A DNA stretch of 64,000 bases from Nitrospira sp. (GCA_009594995.1 VOPR01000011.1:18186-82185); one strand, 5' to 3'. Counted from the stretch's first letter, positions 8,914-18,128 are shown. Numbers and translations are program-made. Notes: generated by a model not told the origin, from the sequence alone.

Positions 8914-9989
8914 TCGAATCGGGTGACGGGCAGGCTGCGTCGCCGCCGACGCAGCCTGAGCCACCACCGGATTGCCCGCCGGTCCCGGCGGTGGCCCTCT
9001 CTGCGCTGGTGGTGCTCGGGTCGTTCGCCGCACTGTTCCACATCGATATTCCCATCCTGAAATTTCTGCGGTCGCACAATCTGTCGACGCTTCAATCCCT
9101 GGGCGATCTGGGAGAAAAGCTCGGCAATGGCGGCACCCTCATCACCATCAGCGCGCTTCTCCTGGGGACCGGATTCTTCCTGAAGCGACAGGCGTGGACG
9201 CGTGTGGCGCTGGATAGTCTGCTGGCGCACGGGGTGGTGGCGCTTGTGGTGAATAGCCTCAAGCATATCGTCGGCCGCCCGAGGCCGCGTTTGACCCATT
9301 CGGGCGGTTGGCAATGGTGGCCGTCGTTGGAGTCGGGGTTGGACTCGTTTCCCTCCGGCCATACTTCGGCGACCGTCGCCGTGGTGACGGTCTTGGCGCG
9401 GGCGCTGCCCAGGTTGCGATGGGTACCGTTTGCCATAGCCGGATGGGTCGGGGCCAGCCGAATCTGGAGAGGTTCGCATTTCCCCGGCGATGTGGTGGGC
9501 GGGATGGTGTTAGGGTTTATGGTCGGATCCGTCTTTAACGGACCGCTACGCTGGTGGGGCCGATCCTGCGCACAGGCGCTCGTGCGTATCGCGCCCCTCG
9601 TCGTCCTGCTGACGGGCCTCTTCTGGGTGCTCACGCATCGCGTCCTCGATCCGACAACAGATGGCATCCTGCTTGGGTCCGGGGTGCTACTGGTGGCTGG
9701 TGGCGTAGTGCTCCGGGTGATGCGCCATCGGAAATCAGCGAATGGGAGCGATCATGCAGGACAGGCGACCTCGGAAGGTCTCATGTTATTGGGGCTAGGG
9801 GTGGCGACCAGCGCGCCCGTTGTGATCGGGCTGACCATCCTGCTCTGTCTGGCTCGATGGAGCGGTGCAGCGGCAGTGCCCGGCTCAGCGAGCCCACCAT
9901 CCTGGCGTCACGACGGCCTCTATGCGGCGGGCTTTTTCGCCGGTCTGGTAGCGATTCAGTTCCTGAAGGGCCTTGTTCCCTTGCAGTGA
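8910..9989 (+). CDS. PAP2-family membrane phosphatase
   Basis: This integral membrane protein has the complete PAP2 / type 2 phosphatidic acid phosphatase signature: K118 with RPRPR at 123-127, PSGH at 148-151, and SRIWRGSHFPGD at 183-194 with the catalytic histidines 151 and 190. Likely substrates are isoprenyl or lipid pyrophosphates in the inner membrane. The 359-residue length exceeds the usual 200-250 because of an extra C-terminal set of hydrophobic segments after residue 230. The ATGA overlap with the propeller gene shows coupling. The convergent neighbour is the ArnT-like gene, which supports a role in lipid-linked glycan recycling (inference). Confidence 0.88.
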   Translation: MIESGDGQAASPPTQPEPPPDCPPVPAVALSALVVLGSFAALFHIDIPILKFLRSHNLSTLQSLGDLGEKLGNGGTLITISALLLGTGFFLKRQAWTRVALDSLLAHGVVALVVNSLKHIVGRPRPRLTHSGGWQWWPSLESGLDSFPSGHTSATVAVVTVLARALPRLRWVPFAIAGWVGASRIWRGSHFPGDVVGGMVLGFMVGSVFNGPLRWWGRSCAQALVRIAPLVVLLTGLFWVLTHRVLDPTTDGILLGSGVLLVAGGVVLRVMRHRKSANGSDHAGQATSEGLMLLGLGVATSAPVVIGLTILLCLARWSGAAAVPGSASPPSWRHDGLYAAGFFAGLVAIQFLKGLVPLQ

Positions 9990-9994
9990 AGCGA

Positions 9995-11794
9995 TCAGTG
10001 ACCGGGAATCCGAATCGGAGGCTTCTCTGCCTCTTCGGGGACATGGATCATCGACTGGTTGGCCAACAGGATGTAGCCGTAGCGTTCCAACATGACCGGA
10101 TACTCCATGGTCTCGAACGGCAATCTATTTCGCATGGCCGCCGGTAGGAGGATCATCGTGCGTCCCGGTTGGGTCAGGTAGGGCTTAATATTGGCCTCTT
10201 CGCCTTTGGGCACGACGATGGCTTTTCGTTTCGCATAGAACACCAGCGAGGGACGTGGTTGCCCGTACAGAATCAGCCGGTCGTTGGGACCAAGATTGAG
10301 CCCTGCGACATCCGCCAGCCGCTGCGGCGGGTCGATGACAAAGTGATGCACTATTGGAAACGTCAGTTGCGTAGTGGCGAGCACCACGAGGGCTAATGAT
10401 CCACCGGCGGCCCAGAACGCGGCCGGTCGTCTGGTCTCACTCAGTCCAAAGTACGCGACAAGACCCATTCCCACCAGGAAGATCGATGCGATGGTATAGG
10501 GCCCTGGTCCGAGTGTGACCTGTCCCGCTAGGGGAAACTCATCGATCAATTTCACGGCAAACTTGGCATAGAGCGGCGGGAGCGAGGCAAAGGCCAGCGC
10601 CAGGATATAGCCGACCGCCGTCATCGTATGGATCGCGGCACGCAGGCTGGGCGCGGCATGATCGGTCACGCAACGATTCCAATAGGTAGCCGTCAAGATT
10701 GCCGCCGCGGGAAACAGAGGCCCGATGTAGTGCGGCAAGCGGGTCGAGGAGAGACTGAAGAAGACGAATCCACCCAGAACCCAGGCGGCGGCAAACCATT
10801 CAAGCGCATGGGGGGAGGGCTGGAAATCGGAGGCCGTGGGCTGTGACGGCGGCAGGGTTCCGCTTTGTCTCGCATCCCGCCAGGTTCGATAGGACTGATA
10901 CCAGGCGAAGGGCAGGAGGCCGCTCCAGGGGAAGAACCCGAGGAGGAACACGGGCAGATAAAATAGCAACGTGCCCCCGTGCCCTTCCATGGCGCCGAAG
11001 AACCGGCCGATCGTGTCGCCCTGTGCGGAGGTTGTGTAGCGCTGCCCATGAATATTCAGCATCATGAGGTACCAGGGGAGCGCGAGCAGGAGAAGGAGGG
11101 CCAGGCCTGGAACCAGAAACCCTTGGCGTCGGAATTGCGACCAGGAGCGGGTCAGCCAGAGGTACAGTCCTGCGGCCAGCATTGGAATGAGAAAACCGAT
11201 TGGGCCTTTCGTCAGCGTCGCCAGTGCCATGCCGATATAGAAGAACCACATGGCATGGCGTTCACGTCCCTCCCCGTACAGGCCCAGCCAGAATCCATAG
11301 AGCGACAAGGTCGTGAAGAAGATCAGCACACTGTCGGTGAGGGCCATTCGACTGAGCCCGATGATCTCGAGGTTCAGTAAGAGCATCGCTGCGCCGAACA
11401 GGCCGATCACCGGCCCCCGGCAGCGTGTCAGAAACAAATATTGGAGTAGGATGAGGCCCAGGCCGAACAAGGCGGACGGAAAGCGCGCCGCGAATTCGTT
11501 CACACCGAATGCGTGATAGGACAGCGTCATGAGCCAATAGACGAAGACCGGCTTGGCAAAACGCGGCTCATAATTGAAGGTGGGGCTGATGTAATTGCCC
11601 GTTTCATACATTTCGCGGCCGGCTTCAGCATTGCGCCCTTCGTCCCGATCGGTCAAGCCGAGGGACCCGAGTCCGACAAAAAACAGCACGGCGGCCAGGG
11701 ACAGCAGCAGGACGAGGGCCAATGGTTGAATCGACCGATCGATGGGCGCAGGTGTCTGCAAGGGCGGGAGCTCTCCGTTCATTTGGGGTTCCAT
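9995..11794 (-). CDS. ArnT/PMT-like membrane glycosyltransferase (GT39/GT83 type)
   Basis: About 599 residues with some 12 hydrophobic segments. The first periplasmic loop holds the family's acidic pair in GLTDRDEGRNAEAGREM, followed by the characteristic NYISPTFN and FAKPVFVYW motifs. Such enzymes transfer a sugar from a polyprenyl phosphate to lipid A or protein on the periplasmic side. The start chosen is ATG at 11794, which overlaps the stop of the LABN gene (TAATG). The frame continues upstream, but that extension is polar and lies over the neighbour. The acceptor and sugar cannot be read from sequence. Confidence 0.85.
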   Translation of the reverse strand: MEPQMNGELPPLQTPAPIDRSIQPLALVLLLSLAAVLFFVGLGSLGLTDRDEGRNAEAGREMYETGNYISPTFNYEPRFAKPVFVYWLMTLSYHAFGVNEFAARFPSALFGLGLILLQYLFLTRCRGPVIGLFGAAMLLLNLEIIGLSRMALTDSVLIFFTTLSLYGFWLGLYGEGRERHAMWFFYIGMALATLTKGPIGFLIPMLAAGLYLWLTRSWSQFRRQGFLVPGLALLLLLALPWYLMMLNIHGQRYTTSAQGDTIGRFFGAMEGHGGTLLFYLPVFLLGFFPWSGLLPFAWYQSYRTWRDARQSGTLPPSQPTASDFQPSPHALEWFAAAWVLGGFVFFSLSSTRLPHYIGPLFPAAAILTATYWNRCVTDHAAPSLRAAIHTMTAVGYILALAFASLPPLYAKFAVKLIDEFPLAGQVTLGPGPYTIASIFLVGMGLVAYFGLSETRRPAAFWAAGGSLALVVLATTQLTFPIVHHFVIDPPQRLADVAGLNLGPNDRLILYGQPRPSLVFYAKRKAIVVPKGEEANIKPYLTQPGRTMILLPAAMRNRLPFETMEYPVMLERYGYILLANQSMIHVPEEAEKPPIRIPGH

Positions 11795-12093
11795 TAGGAT
11801 TTGGTTGCCGAAGAGGCGGCGCCGGGGTCGGCCTGGTTCGGACGGTGGATGAGCATGAGGTTGCGCAGGTAGACGACACTGCCGATGCTTTGTCCGGCAA
11901 TGAAGACCGGGTCTTTTCGGTAGATCGCATAGGCAAGCGTGATCAATCCGCCGATCATGCTCATGTACCAGAACGCCGTCGGCACACGGCTTTCCGCGTG
12001 GCGCTCGGAGGCGATCCACTGGACAACCCAGCGCATGAAGAAGATTCCCTGCCCGAGGAATCCGATAATCAACCAGATGGTGTCGAGTGTCAT
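11794..12093 (-). CDS. LABN (lipid-A-disaccharide synthase N-terminal-like) membrane protein
   Basis: A 99-residue protein with three predicted membrane helices and the hallmark stretch FFMRWVVQWIASERH, then SVVYLRNLMLI. This matches the small LABN domain proteins that often accompany GT2 and ArnT-type genes. They are small multi-pass proteins, plausibly helping to flip or hand over undecaprenyl-linked sugars (inference by analogy to ArnE/F). It starts at 12093, overlapping the GT2 stop as ATGA, and its own stop overlaps the ArnT-like start. The three genes are thus translationally coupled. Confidence 0.82.
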   Translation of the reverse strand: MTLDTIWLIIGFLGQGIFFMRWVVQWIASERHAESRVPTAFWYMSMIGGLITLAYAIYRKDPVFIAGQSIGSVVYLRNLMLIHRPNQADPGAASSATKS

Positions 12094-12866
12094 AGGCGTA
12101 CGGGGGCCGAAATCGAAGGCGATGAGGTGGTTCCGGCGGCGCGGTAGTGGTAACGCAGACAACGGTGCTGCATCCATCGCACGGCCACCAAATCGTACAG
12201 ACCCTTGAAGAGGCGGTTGCCCACGCCGTATTTCGAGGTGCCCCGGGTGCGCGGATAGTGGCGCACCGGTACCTCGGTCACGGTGAACCCATGCATCAAG
12301 GCGAGGGCGGGAAAGAACCGGTGCATGCCCTCGAACAGCTGTAGTTTGTCGATCACCGACCGGCGAAACAGTTTCAGCGAACAACCGGTGTCGTGCACTC
12401 GGTCGCCGGTGACGGCGCTACGCACGCTGTTGGCTATGCGTGACGAAATTTTGCGGGTCAGGTTATCGTGACGGTCTTTGCGCCAGCCGCAGACGAGGTC
12501 GAACGTGCGGATGAGCGGCAGCAGCGTGGCGATATCTGCCGGGTCGTTTTGGAGATCGCCGTCGATGGTCATTACGAGCTCGCCGGTCGACTGTTTGAAT
12601 CCGGCATCGAAGGCTGCCGATTGGCCGTAGTTGCGGTCGAAGTGAAAGACTTTCACGACAGGGTATTGAGCGGCCAGCCGATCCAGCATTTCGGAACTCC
12701 CGTCCGTGCTGCCGTCGTCGATAAAAAGCAGCTCGAAGGGAGCTGAGCGCGACTCCTCCCGGCTGTCCAGGACCTTCACGAGTTGCTCTGTCAGGGGGAC
12801 CAGATTGTCGCGTTCATCCTTGATCGGGATGACAACGGAAGCCCATGGGCGGGTGGCCACAGTCAT
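12090..12866 (-). CDS. GT2 glycosyltransferase, dolichol-phosphate mannosyltransferase-like
   Basis: A GT-A fold glycosyltransferase of 258 residues. The entry motif VVIPIKDERDNL, the FIDDGSTDGS pair and the DGDLQNDP metal-binding motif are intact, followed by the TGCSLKLFRR and RGTSKYGVGNR signatures of the DPM1/ArnC group. It has no C-terminal membrane pair, so it probably makes a polyprenyl-phosphate sugar at the cytoplasmic face. It is the first gene of the GT2-LABN-ArnT unit, consistent with one pathway for decorating a lipid or glycan. Confidence 0.87.
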   Translation of the reverse strand: MTVATRPWASVVIPIKDERDNLVPLTEQLVKVLDSREESRSAPFELLFIDDGSTDGSSEMLDRLAAQYPVVKVFHFDRNYGQSAAFDAGFKQSTGELVMTIDGDLQNDPADIATLLPLIRTFDLVCGWRKDRHDNLTRKISSRIANSVRSAVTGDRVHDTGCSLKLFRRSVIDKLQLFEGMHRFFPALALMHGFTVTEVPVRHYPRTRGTSKYGVGNRLFKGLYDLVAVRWMQHRCLRYHYRAAGTTSSPSISAPVRL

Positions 12867-12978
12867 GGAGCGGGATCAGTTCCTTCACGCAGCGGTTTAT
12901 CAGTGTGCACGGCGCACATTCTACAAAACGCATGGAGGGGTGGTCAAACGATTCCGTCCCCGCGACGACCCTTCTGCC

Positions 12979-14679
12979 TCAGGCCGGCAGGTCGATCGAT
13001 ATCCGCCGATCGACGTGTGCGGAGAATGTCGGATCGTTCGAGATGAAGACCACCGACCAGGGCTCGTCTTTCGCGCAAAGCCGGCGAAGCAACAACTCCC
13101 TCGTGGCGGGCAGCATATTGTGGAGCGTGCCGTCGAAGATCAACAGTTGCGGACGGGTCACAATGGCACGGGCCACGAGGAGGCGGAGAATCTGACTCAT
13201 GGAGAGGTGCGTGTCCAGGCTGGAGACCGTCGTGTGCAATCCCTGCGGCATCGCGTCGATGTCACCGTCCAGCTCCACGAAGCGCAGCGCCCATTGGAGG
13301 TCATGATAGTCGATGGTGGGGCGGCCGAGCGTAATGTTGTCTTCGAGCGTGCCGTCCAGCAGCGTCGGATGCGAGTCCAGGACGAGTCCGCGTACTCGGC
13401 TGATGGACTGTTGCTTCACTTCCACCAGATTCATGTCGTTGTACCGGACGAATCCGCTCGTGGGAGGATGAAGTCCGGCAAGAGTCTTGGCGAGGGCGGT
13501 CTTGGCCCTGTTCGTGCCGCAGAGCACCGCGATTTTCTCCCCCGGTGCGATCTCCAAGGACACGTTCTGGAAAATTGTCGCGCCGTCTGTGGCTGTATAG
13601 GAGATGTTTCGGCAGGTCACGCGAATGCCGAAGGCTCCAAACTGCGACACCGGCACGTCTTCTTTTGCGCCCTCTTCCTCCGTCGGCAGGGAAAACACGG
13701 CTGCCATCTCACGGCAGGAGACGAACGTAAAAAACATCGCCACCATACGGCGTGCCAGAGTGTCCATGTTGATCAACAGGTTGCCGACCAGGACTTCGGC
13801 GGCGGCGAATTGTCCCACGGTCAATTGCCCATCGACCACGAGGAGTCCGGCGGTGATGAGCAAGCCACTATGGCCGACCACCTGCCACAGGGCCGCCGCT
13901 TTGTATTGCCGCCCCGTGAGGGTGTCGGAGCGGCGCTGCCGGATTCGTGCATAGTTGCGGGCCAGGCCATCCGTCCGCTCCAGAAGATAGGGGCTCTCTC
14001 CGGCCGCCCTGAGGTGAGGGAGGTTGTGCGCGATGTTTTGGATCCAGCCGAAAATCTCGTAGTGCAGCCGCGACATCTCCAGCGTAATGAAAAAGCCCCC
14101 GCGTCCGAACAGGGTGAGGAGTCCCACAAATCCCAGGATCAATATCAGAATGTACAGGACGAAGAAGGGATGGAACAGCATCAGCATGGTGACCCCGATG
14201 GTTCCGACGACGGCCACGTTGAACAGATCCGCCACCATGGCAACCAGGGCGCGAGTGAGCAGGTCGGCCTCCATGAAGCGATGGGCTTGTTGGGGCGCAA
14301 ACGTATCGTCGCGTAGACGGGGGAGCAGCCGGGTAAATCCGATGGCAATGCGGGTATAGATGCGTTGCTGCAAGGTTTCCACGGCACGCGCTTGCAGCAC
14401 GCGGAACGCTGCGACGCCTGTGAGGGAACTGGCGACGAACAGCGTCAGCGTAAAAATCATGCGGGGTTCCATGGCAAAGGAGAAGGTGCTGACCAGCTCC
14501 TGAACGGCGATGGGGACGCAGAGCAGGAACAACCCGATGGCGACGGCATAGGAGGCGATGATGCCGAGCATCGGTCGCTCCAGTTTCAGTAGAAACGTAA
14601 GGTGCGCGAAGATATCGCGCAGCACTTGGGTGAGCTGATACTGAGGATAAGTCGGGGTGTGTGAGGGGGGCTCGTTCAA
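12979..14679 (-). CDS. ABC exporter-like protein with degenerate ATPase domain
   Basis: A half-size ABC transporter layout: membrane domain (about 35-325, six hydrophobic segments), then a nucleotide-binding domain (about 352-566). The ATPase motifs are eroded. Walker A reads CGTNRAKT (387-394) instead of GxxxxGK[ST]. The Q-loop Gln is replaced near D435. The signature is LSMSQ (492-496) rather than LSGGQ. Walker B ends LLIFDG (512-517) with Gly in place of the catalytic Glu, and the switch His is missing in VVFISNDP. The open frame and overall fold are kept, so it is not an obvious pseudogene. The start is TTG, with AGGAG five bases upstream. Substrate unknown. Confidence 0.82.
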   Translation of the reverse strand: MNEPPSHTPTYPQYQLTQVLRDIFAHLTFLLKLERPMLGIIASYAVAIGLFLLCVPIAVQELVSTFSFAMEPRMIFTLTLFVASSLTGVAAFRVLQARAVETLQQRIYTRIAIGFTRLLPRLRDDTFAPQQAHRFMEADLLTRALVAMVADLFNVAVVGTIGVTMLMLFHPFFVLYILILILGFVGLLTLFGRGGFFITLEMSRLHYEIFGWIQNIAHNLPHLRAAGESPYLLERTDGLARNYARIRQRRSDTLTGRQYKAAALWQVVGHSGLLITAGLLVVDGQLTVGQFAAAEVLVGNLLINMDTLARRMVAMFFTFVSCREMAAVFSLPTEEEGAKEDVPVSQFGAFGIRVTCRNISYTATDGATIFQNVSLEIAPGEKIAVLCGTNRAKTALAKTLAGLHPPTSGFVRYNDMNLVEVKQQSISRVRGLVLDSHPTLLDGTLEDNITLGRPTIDYHDLQWALRFVELDGDIDAMPQGLHTTVSSLDTHLSMSQILRLLVARAIVTRPQLLIFDGTLHNMLPATRELLLRRLCAKDEPWSVVFISNDPTFSAHVDRRISIDLPA

Positions 14680-14682
14680 AAC

Positions 14683-14714
14683 AACTCCTACCGCGTAGTG
14701 CGCTGGTAGGAGTT
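14683..14714 (-). promoter_or_regulatory. Hairpin sequestering the ribosome-binding site of the ABC gene
   Basis: Read on the minus strand, AACTCCTACC (14714-14705) pairs perfectly over ten bases with GGTAGGAGTT (14692-14683). The second arm contains the AGGAG that serves the TTG start at 14679. A GCG/CGC pair inside the loop can lengthen the stem. Folded RNA would hide the Shine-Dalgarno sequence. This is directly visible in sequence; any regulatory effect is inferred. Confidence 0.6.
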
Positions 14715-14865
14715 ATCAGCCGTACGCGGGGATCGCGGCCGGCGGTTCTCGGTGAACTCCATCACCCGGGGGATTGTCTCAGTCTGGACGAAGTCTAGAC
14801 CGGGACCCTACCGGTCGTCAATACGGCCGGTGTTTCGCGGCGCGAGAATACTCCACGCTCCGAAT

Positions 14866-15597
14866 TTAGCGCAGGAAGATCGATTTGAAAATCAGCACGG
14901 TCCCGGACAGGAAGAGAAACACCGCAAACGTGGCGCGGTATCGCTCTGTGCTCAGCTTGCTATACAGCAGCAGTTCGGTGGCGAGAAACATACTCACGCC
15001 CACCGCCATATACAAGCCGGTGACGGGCGTGGCGATCGCAGATGGGCCGAGGGAGAGCCCAAGGGTCACGAGTTGAAAGAGCGCAAAGGTACCGTATGAC
15101 GCGGCGGTCGTGGCGCGGGTCTGTTGTTTGTCGTACGGCTTGCTGTGAATGATCGCCGTCAGGAGCGAGCCGCCCAGATTGGTCAGGCCATGGACGATGC
15201 CCATGGCAATGAAGTAGGTGCGTTCATACCGCACGAGTGATTCGATCAACCGATTAAACGGCGTGTAGACGCTCTTCAGGGCGGCGACAATGAGGAACAC
15301 CCCGACGAGACTGCCGATATTCATCTTGAGTGTTGCCACCACCAGGAGGCAGAGCACCACGCAGGGAATCGAGAGGGTAAGGATCAGTCGGTAGAAGGGG
15401 AGATGGATGTGCCGGTAGTCCTTGCTGACCTGCAATAGATTGATGGTCAGCGAGATCGGGAGAAGAATGGTCAAGGCGCTGATGAAGTCGTAGCCCAAGA
15501 CAAGCAGAATCGGCGTGCCGAACAGCAGCACACCCACGCCGAACAACGACTGGATCGTGGCTGTCAGAAGAATTGTTGCAAGAATGTCCCAATGCAT
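14866..15597 (-). CDS. TSUP (TauE/SafE) family permease
   Basis: A 243-residue protein with about eight hydrophobic segments and the internal two-fold pattern of the TSUP family. Gly-rich ends appear in SLFGVGVLLFGTPILL and in the later HGLTNLGGSLLTAI. Family members move sulfite, sulfoacetate or other small sulfur-containing or organic anions across the inner membrane. The substrate here is not recognisable. It lies between the ABC gene and a secreted protein gene, with no sulfur-pathway neighbours to help. Confidence 0.82.
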   Translation of the reverse strand: MHWDILATILLTATIQSLFGVGVLLFGTPILLVLGYDFISALTILLPISLTINLLQVSKDYRHIHLPFYRLILTLSIPCVVLCLLVVATLKMNIGSLVGVFLIVAALKSVYTPFNRLIESLVRYERTYFIAMGIVHGLTNLGGSLLTAIIHSKPYDKQQTRATTAASYGTFALFQLVTLGLSLGPSAIATPVTGLYMAVGVSMFLATELLLYSKLSTERYRATFAVFLFLSGTVLIFKSIFLR

Positions 15598-15674
15598 GGC
15601 GATGATGATTTTTCGAGACTTGAATCCCTACGTGCACCTGGCTCGCGCGCCCGTTCGTCAGGCACCTGCGGTCG

Positions 15675-16247
15675 CTAATGCGTGGTTGCGGTCGATGAAT
15701 TCGGGGCGGCGGCAATCGTAAATCGCATGGTGCCCATCAAGCTCATATCGTTGACCTGTTCGCCAGCATGGATTTCCACCTTGTATCGGCCTGGTTTCCA
15801 GGTGCCCTCGGCAGGCAACAGCTTTAGGTAACCAGTTTGGTCTTCCAGGGCGATGTACATCGCATCTTCAGCGACCACCGTTTGTCCATCCAGCCCGGCA
15901 ACCTGTTCGCCATAGCAGCGCCCGAACACCTGAAATGATTGATAATGCTGATGGAGTTCGAAGACGATGAAGACGGGTTTGCCCCCGACTGAGAACTGTT
16001 CGGTCGGTTTGACGGGCACGATTTCATGCGTCCGCTGAAAGCCCAGTTCTTCCTCAAAGCCTTCAGCCAGGACGATATGGCGAAACATGCCTTCCGGAGG
16101 CGCATCGAAGTTGTAGGGTTTGGCGGTCTCGGTGCGGTTCTGGAAATCAGGAATCGGCACATTGCGCGTGAGCGGAAGATCTTCGGCCCAGAGCAGGGAA
16201 CTCGAGAAAAGGATGATGGCACCGAAGAGCCAGCACAATCGCCTCAT
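15675..16247 (-). CDS. Secreted beta-rich protein of unknown function
   Basis: The N terminus MRRLCWLFGAIILFSSSLLWA is a clear Sec signal peptide, fixing the start at 16247; the upstream extension of the frame is not signal-like. The mature 165 residues are predicted mostly beta, with a C-terminal pattern (GTWKPGRYKVEIH...MRFTI) like a small immunoglobulin-type or DUF2914-like sandwich. No catalytic motif is visible. It is divergent from the MidA-like gene. I do not recognise the family with confidence. Confidence 0.65.
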   Translation of the reverse strand: MRRLCWLFGAIILFSSSLLWAEDLPLTRNVPIPDFQNRTETAKPYNFDAPPEGMFRHIVLAEGFEEELGFQRTHEIVPVKPTEQFSVGGKPVFIVFELHQHYQSFQVFGRCYGEQVAGLDGQTVVAEDAMYIALEDQTGYLKLLPAEGTWKPGRYKVEIHAGEQVNDMSLMGTMRFTIAAAPNSSTATTH

Positions 16248-16374
16248 GTTGCCTTGGTACACTCCGCCCGGCGGGCCTGTCAAGGAATGCCTCCGGTGTC
16301 CGGAATCGCTCGGGACAGGTTGCGGGTGAAATTTGCTTCCTGATAGACTTTCGCTCTTTCTATGGGGGAACAGA

Positions 16375-17859
16375 ATGGAACAGCACCTCATGACCCAGCT
16401 CGAAGATCCTGACGCGTTGCCGCAGCCGATCGGGGAATACAAACCGGTCGATTACTGGCAGGCCCATATCAACACCCTGTTCTATCAGCTGCGGGGTGAT
16501 CAACAACGTAGCTTTTATCAGACCTTTACCTCGGCCGATTATCGATTGGCCCATGCGTTGGCCGCCGACTATTTCGAGCAGGTTGTGAAACGTGACAAAA
16601 AGGCTGCTGCGAAGCCTGTGGCCCCCGGCGGAGTGAGTGGGACGGCGTCAACCGATTCCGGCTCCCGGCCCCCGCTGACGGTGATGGAGTGGGGCCCCGG
16701 CAACGGCAATCTGGCGGCCTGTTTTCTGAGCCATTTGCAGCGCCTCGACAAGGCAGGCCAGGTGTATCCTCGCGTCCGGTATGTGCTGGTCGATTCCCAG
16801 GCCGCTGCGTTGGAGCGGGCGCGGATGCATCCAGATCTCGCCCCGCATCTGGCCAACGTGGAGTCGCTCTGCGCGGATGTCGAACATTTGGAGACGATTG
16901 CCGACGGCTCTGTGGATCGTATTCTGTGCAATGAACTCTGGAACGAATTAGCGACCAAGCTCATTGTGAAGAAGGGCGCCGAGTATGAGGAGGAGTACAT
17001 CCGGCCGAACCTCAACGAACGCAAGGCGGCGGCGATTGCCGATTGGTCGGGGTTTGTTCGCGCGTTTGATGCGAAGGACATCGAGAAGTTGAAGCAGTTC
17101 CCGCCCTTTCTGGACGATCTCATTTGGGAGCGCGAGTACCATAAGGTCGATTGGAAAGATGTCCCCTATCGAAAGACCATCACCGAATTCATGAAGGCGA
17201 TCGATAATGAGGTATTGGTCCCGGTGAACCTCGGCGCCTGCGCATCGATCAAGGAAGCGAAGCGGGTGCTGGCTCCGGATGCCGTGGGCTTCAGCAGTTT
17301 CGATGCCGGGACGGCGGACATGCAGGTGCTCAATGATCCCGATAAGCCCTGTTACGGTCTGTTCGGGGGCCAATATAGTTTCATGGTGAACCTGGCCTTC
17401 ATTCAAGCGGTGGCCAAGCATCTCGGGATTTCGACAAGCGCCGTTGAGACGCAGCGGGAATTCGTCGGGAGCCGGCTCGGCACGAACGTGATGACGCTCA
17501 TGGATCTGCTGGCCTGTCATCCAATGGTCGGCTCAAAGGTTCAGCCCTGGGAGCTGGATCGGCTCACTCTGCAAACCATTCGCACGCTCAATGAGATCTA
17601 CGAGAGCCCGTACCAACGCAAGATCGAGTTTCCGTTGCGCAATGAAATGCCTCCGGAGGAGCGGGAGTCCGCGCAGGGCATTCTGCTCTCGCTCAAAGCG
17701 AACGGGATTCCCGATACCATCGCGTATGTCAGCGAGGAAGAGTTGAGTCAGGCGCAGGTTGACCTGGAAAGTCTCGGGTACGAGCGGGAGGCCTGGTTGA
17801 TGGCGTTGGGCGCGCCTCCCAGCCCCGTCGAGTATCATCACTTCGGCTTTCGGCCGTAG
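16375..17859 (+). CDS. MidA-like SAM-dependent methyltransferase
   Basis: About 494 residues related to the MidA/NDUFAF7 (COG1565) class I methyltransferases. The SAM-binding loop is VMEWGPGNGNLA at 103-114, followed by YVLVDSQ and the DRILCNELWNEL motif, which takes the place of the usual NE-x-x-D-A. NDUFAF7 methylates an arginine of complex I in mitochondria; bacterial substrates are unproven. The chosen ATG at 16375 follows GGGGGAA. An in-frame ATG at 16333 would add 14 residues with no better signal. The C-terminal third (about 330-494) has no known domain. Confidence 0.72.
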   Translation: MEQHLMTQLEDPDALPQPIGEYKPVDYWQAHINTLFYQLRGDQQRSFYQTFTSADYRLAHALAADYFEQVVKRDKKAAAKPVAPGGVSGTASTDSGSRPPLTVMEWGPGNGNLAACFLSHLQRLDKAGQVYPRVRYVLVDSQAAALERARMHPDLAPHLANVESLCADVEHLETIADGSVDRILCNELWNELATKLIVKKGAEYEEEYIRPNLNERKAAAIADWSGFVRAFDAKDIEKLKQFPPFLDDLIWEREYHKVDWKDVPYRKTITEFMKAIDNEVLVPVNLGACASIKEAKRVLAPDAVGFSSFDAGTADMQVLNDPDKPCYGLFGGQYSFMVNLAFIQAVAKHLGISTSAVETQREFVGSRLGTNVMTLMDLLACHPMVGSKVQPWELDRLTLQTIRTLNEIYESPYQRKIEFPLRNEMPPEERESAQGILLSLKANGIPDTIAYVSEEELSQAQVDLESLGYEREAWLMALGAPPSPVEYHHFGFRP

Positions 17860-17915
17860 GCGTCCGTTTCGACGAGGTGAATGAGGCGCAGGGCGCGGTT
17901 CGTAGGAGAAAGAGC

Positions 17916-17944
17916 TTGACTAATTCCAGTCGTTTCTATAGCCT
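17916..17944 (+). promoter_or_regulatory. Candidate sigma-70 promoter of the tat genes
   Basis: TTGACT (17916-17921) and TAGCCT (17939-17944) are separated by 17 bases, about 185 bases upstream of the first tatA-like gene. It was found by eye only; many such matches occur by chance. Confidence 0.35.
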
Positions 17945-18128
17945 TTCCCGCGATTTCCGATAGAAGACCCGTTCCTCCTCCGTGCGTTGCGAGAATTCAG
18001 AAGGGAACGGGGCTCGCAGGCAAGATCATCTCAGACGACGTACTTCACGATTGGCAAATGTGGTCGCCGGTGCGTGGGGAGAGGTCGTGCGAATAATCGC
18101 ACAGCTGTAACAAGGAGCATACAGTACC

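Noticed and set aside
12706..14316. A 536-codon plus-strand frame opposite the GT2 and ABC genes
   Set aside because: It is the antisense shadow of well-supported minus-strand genes, with His/Gln/Arg-rich composition and no domain.
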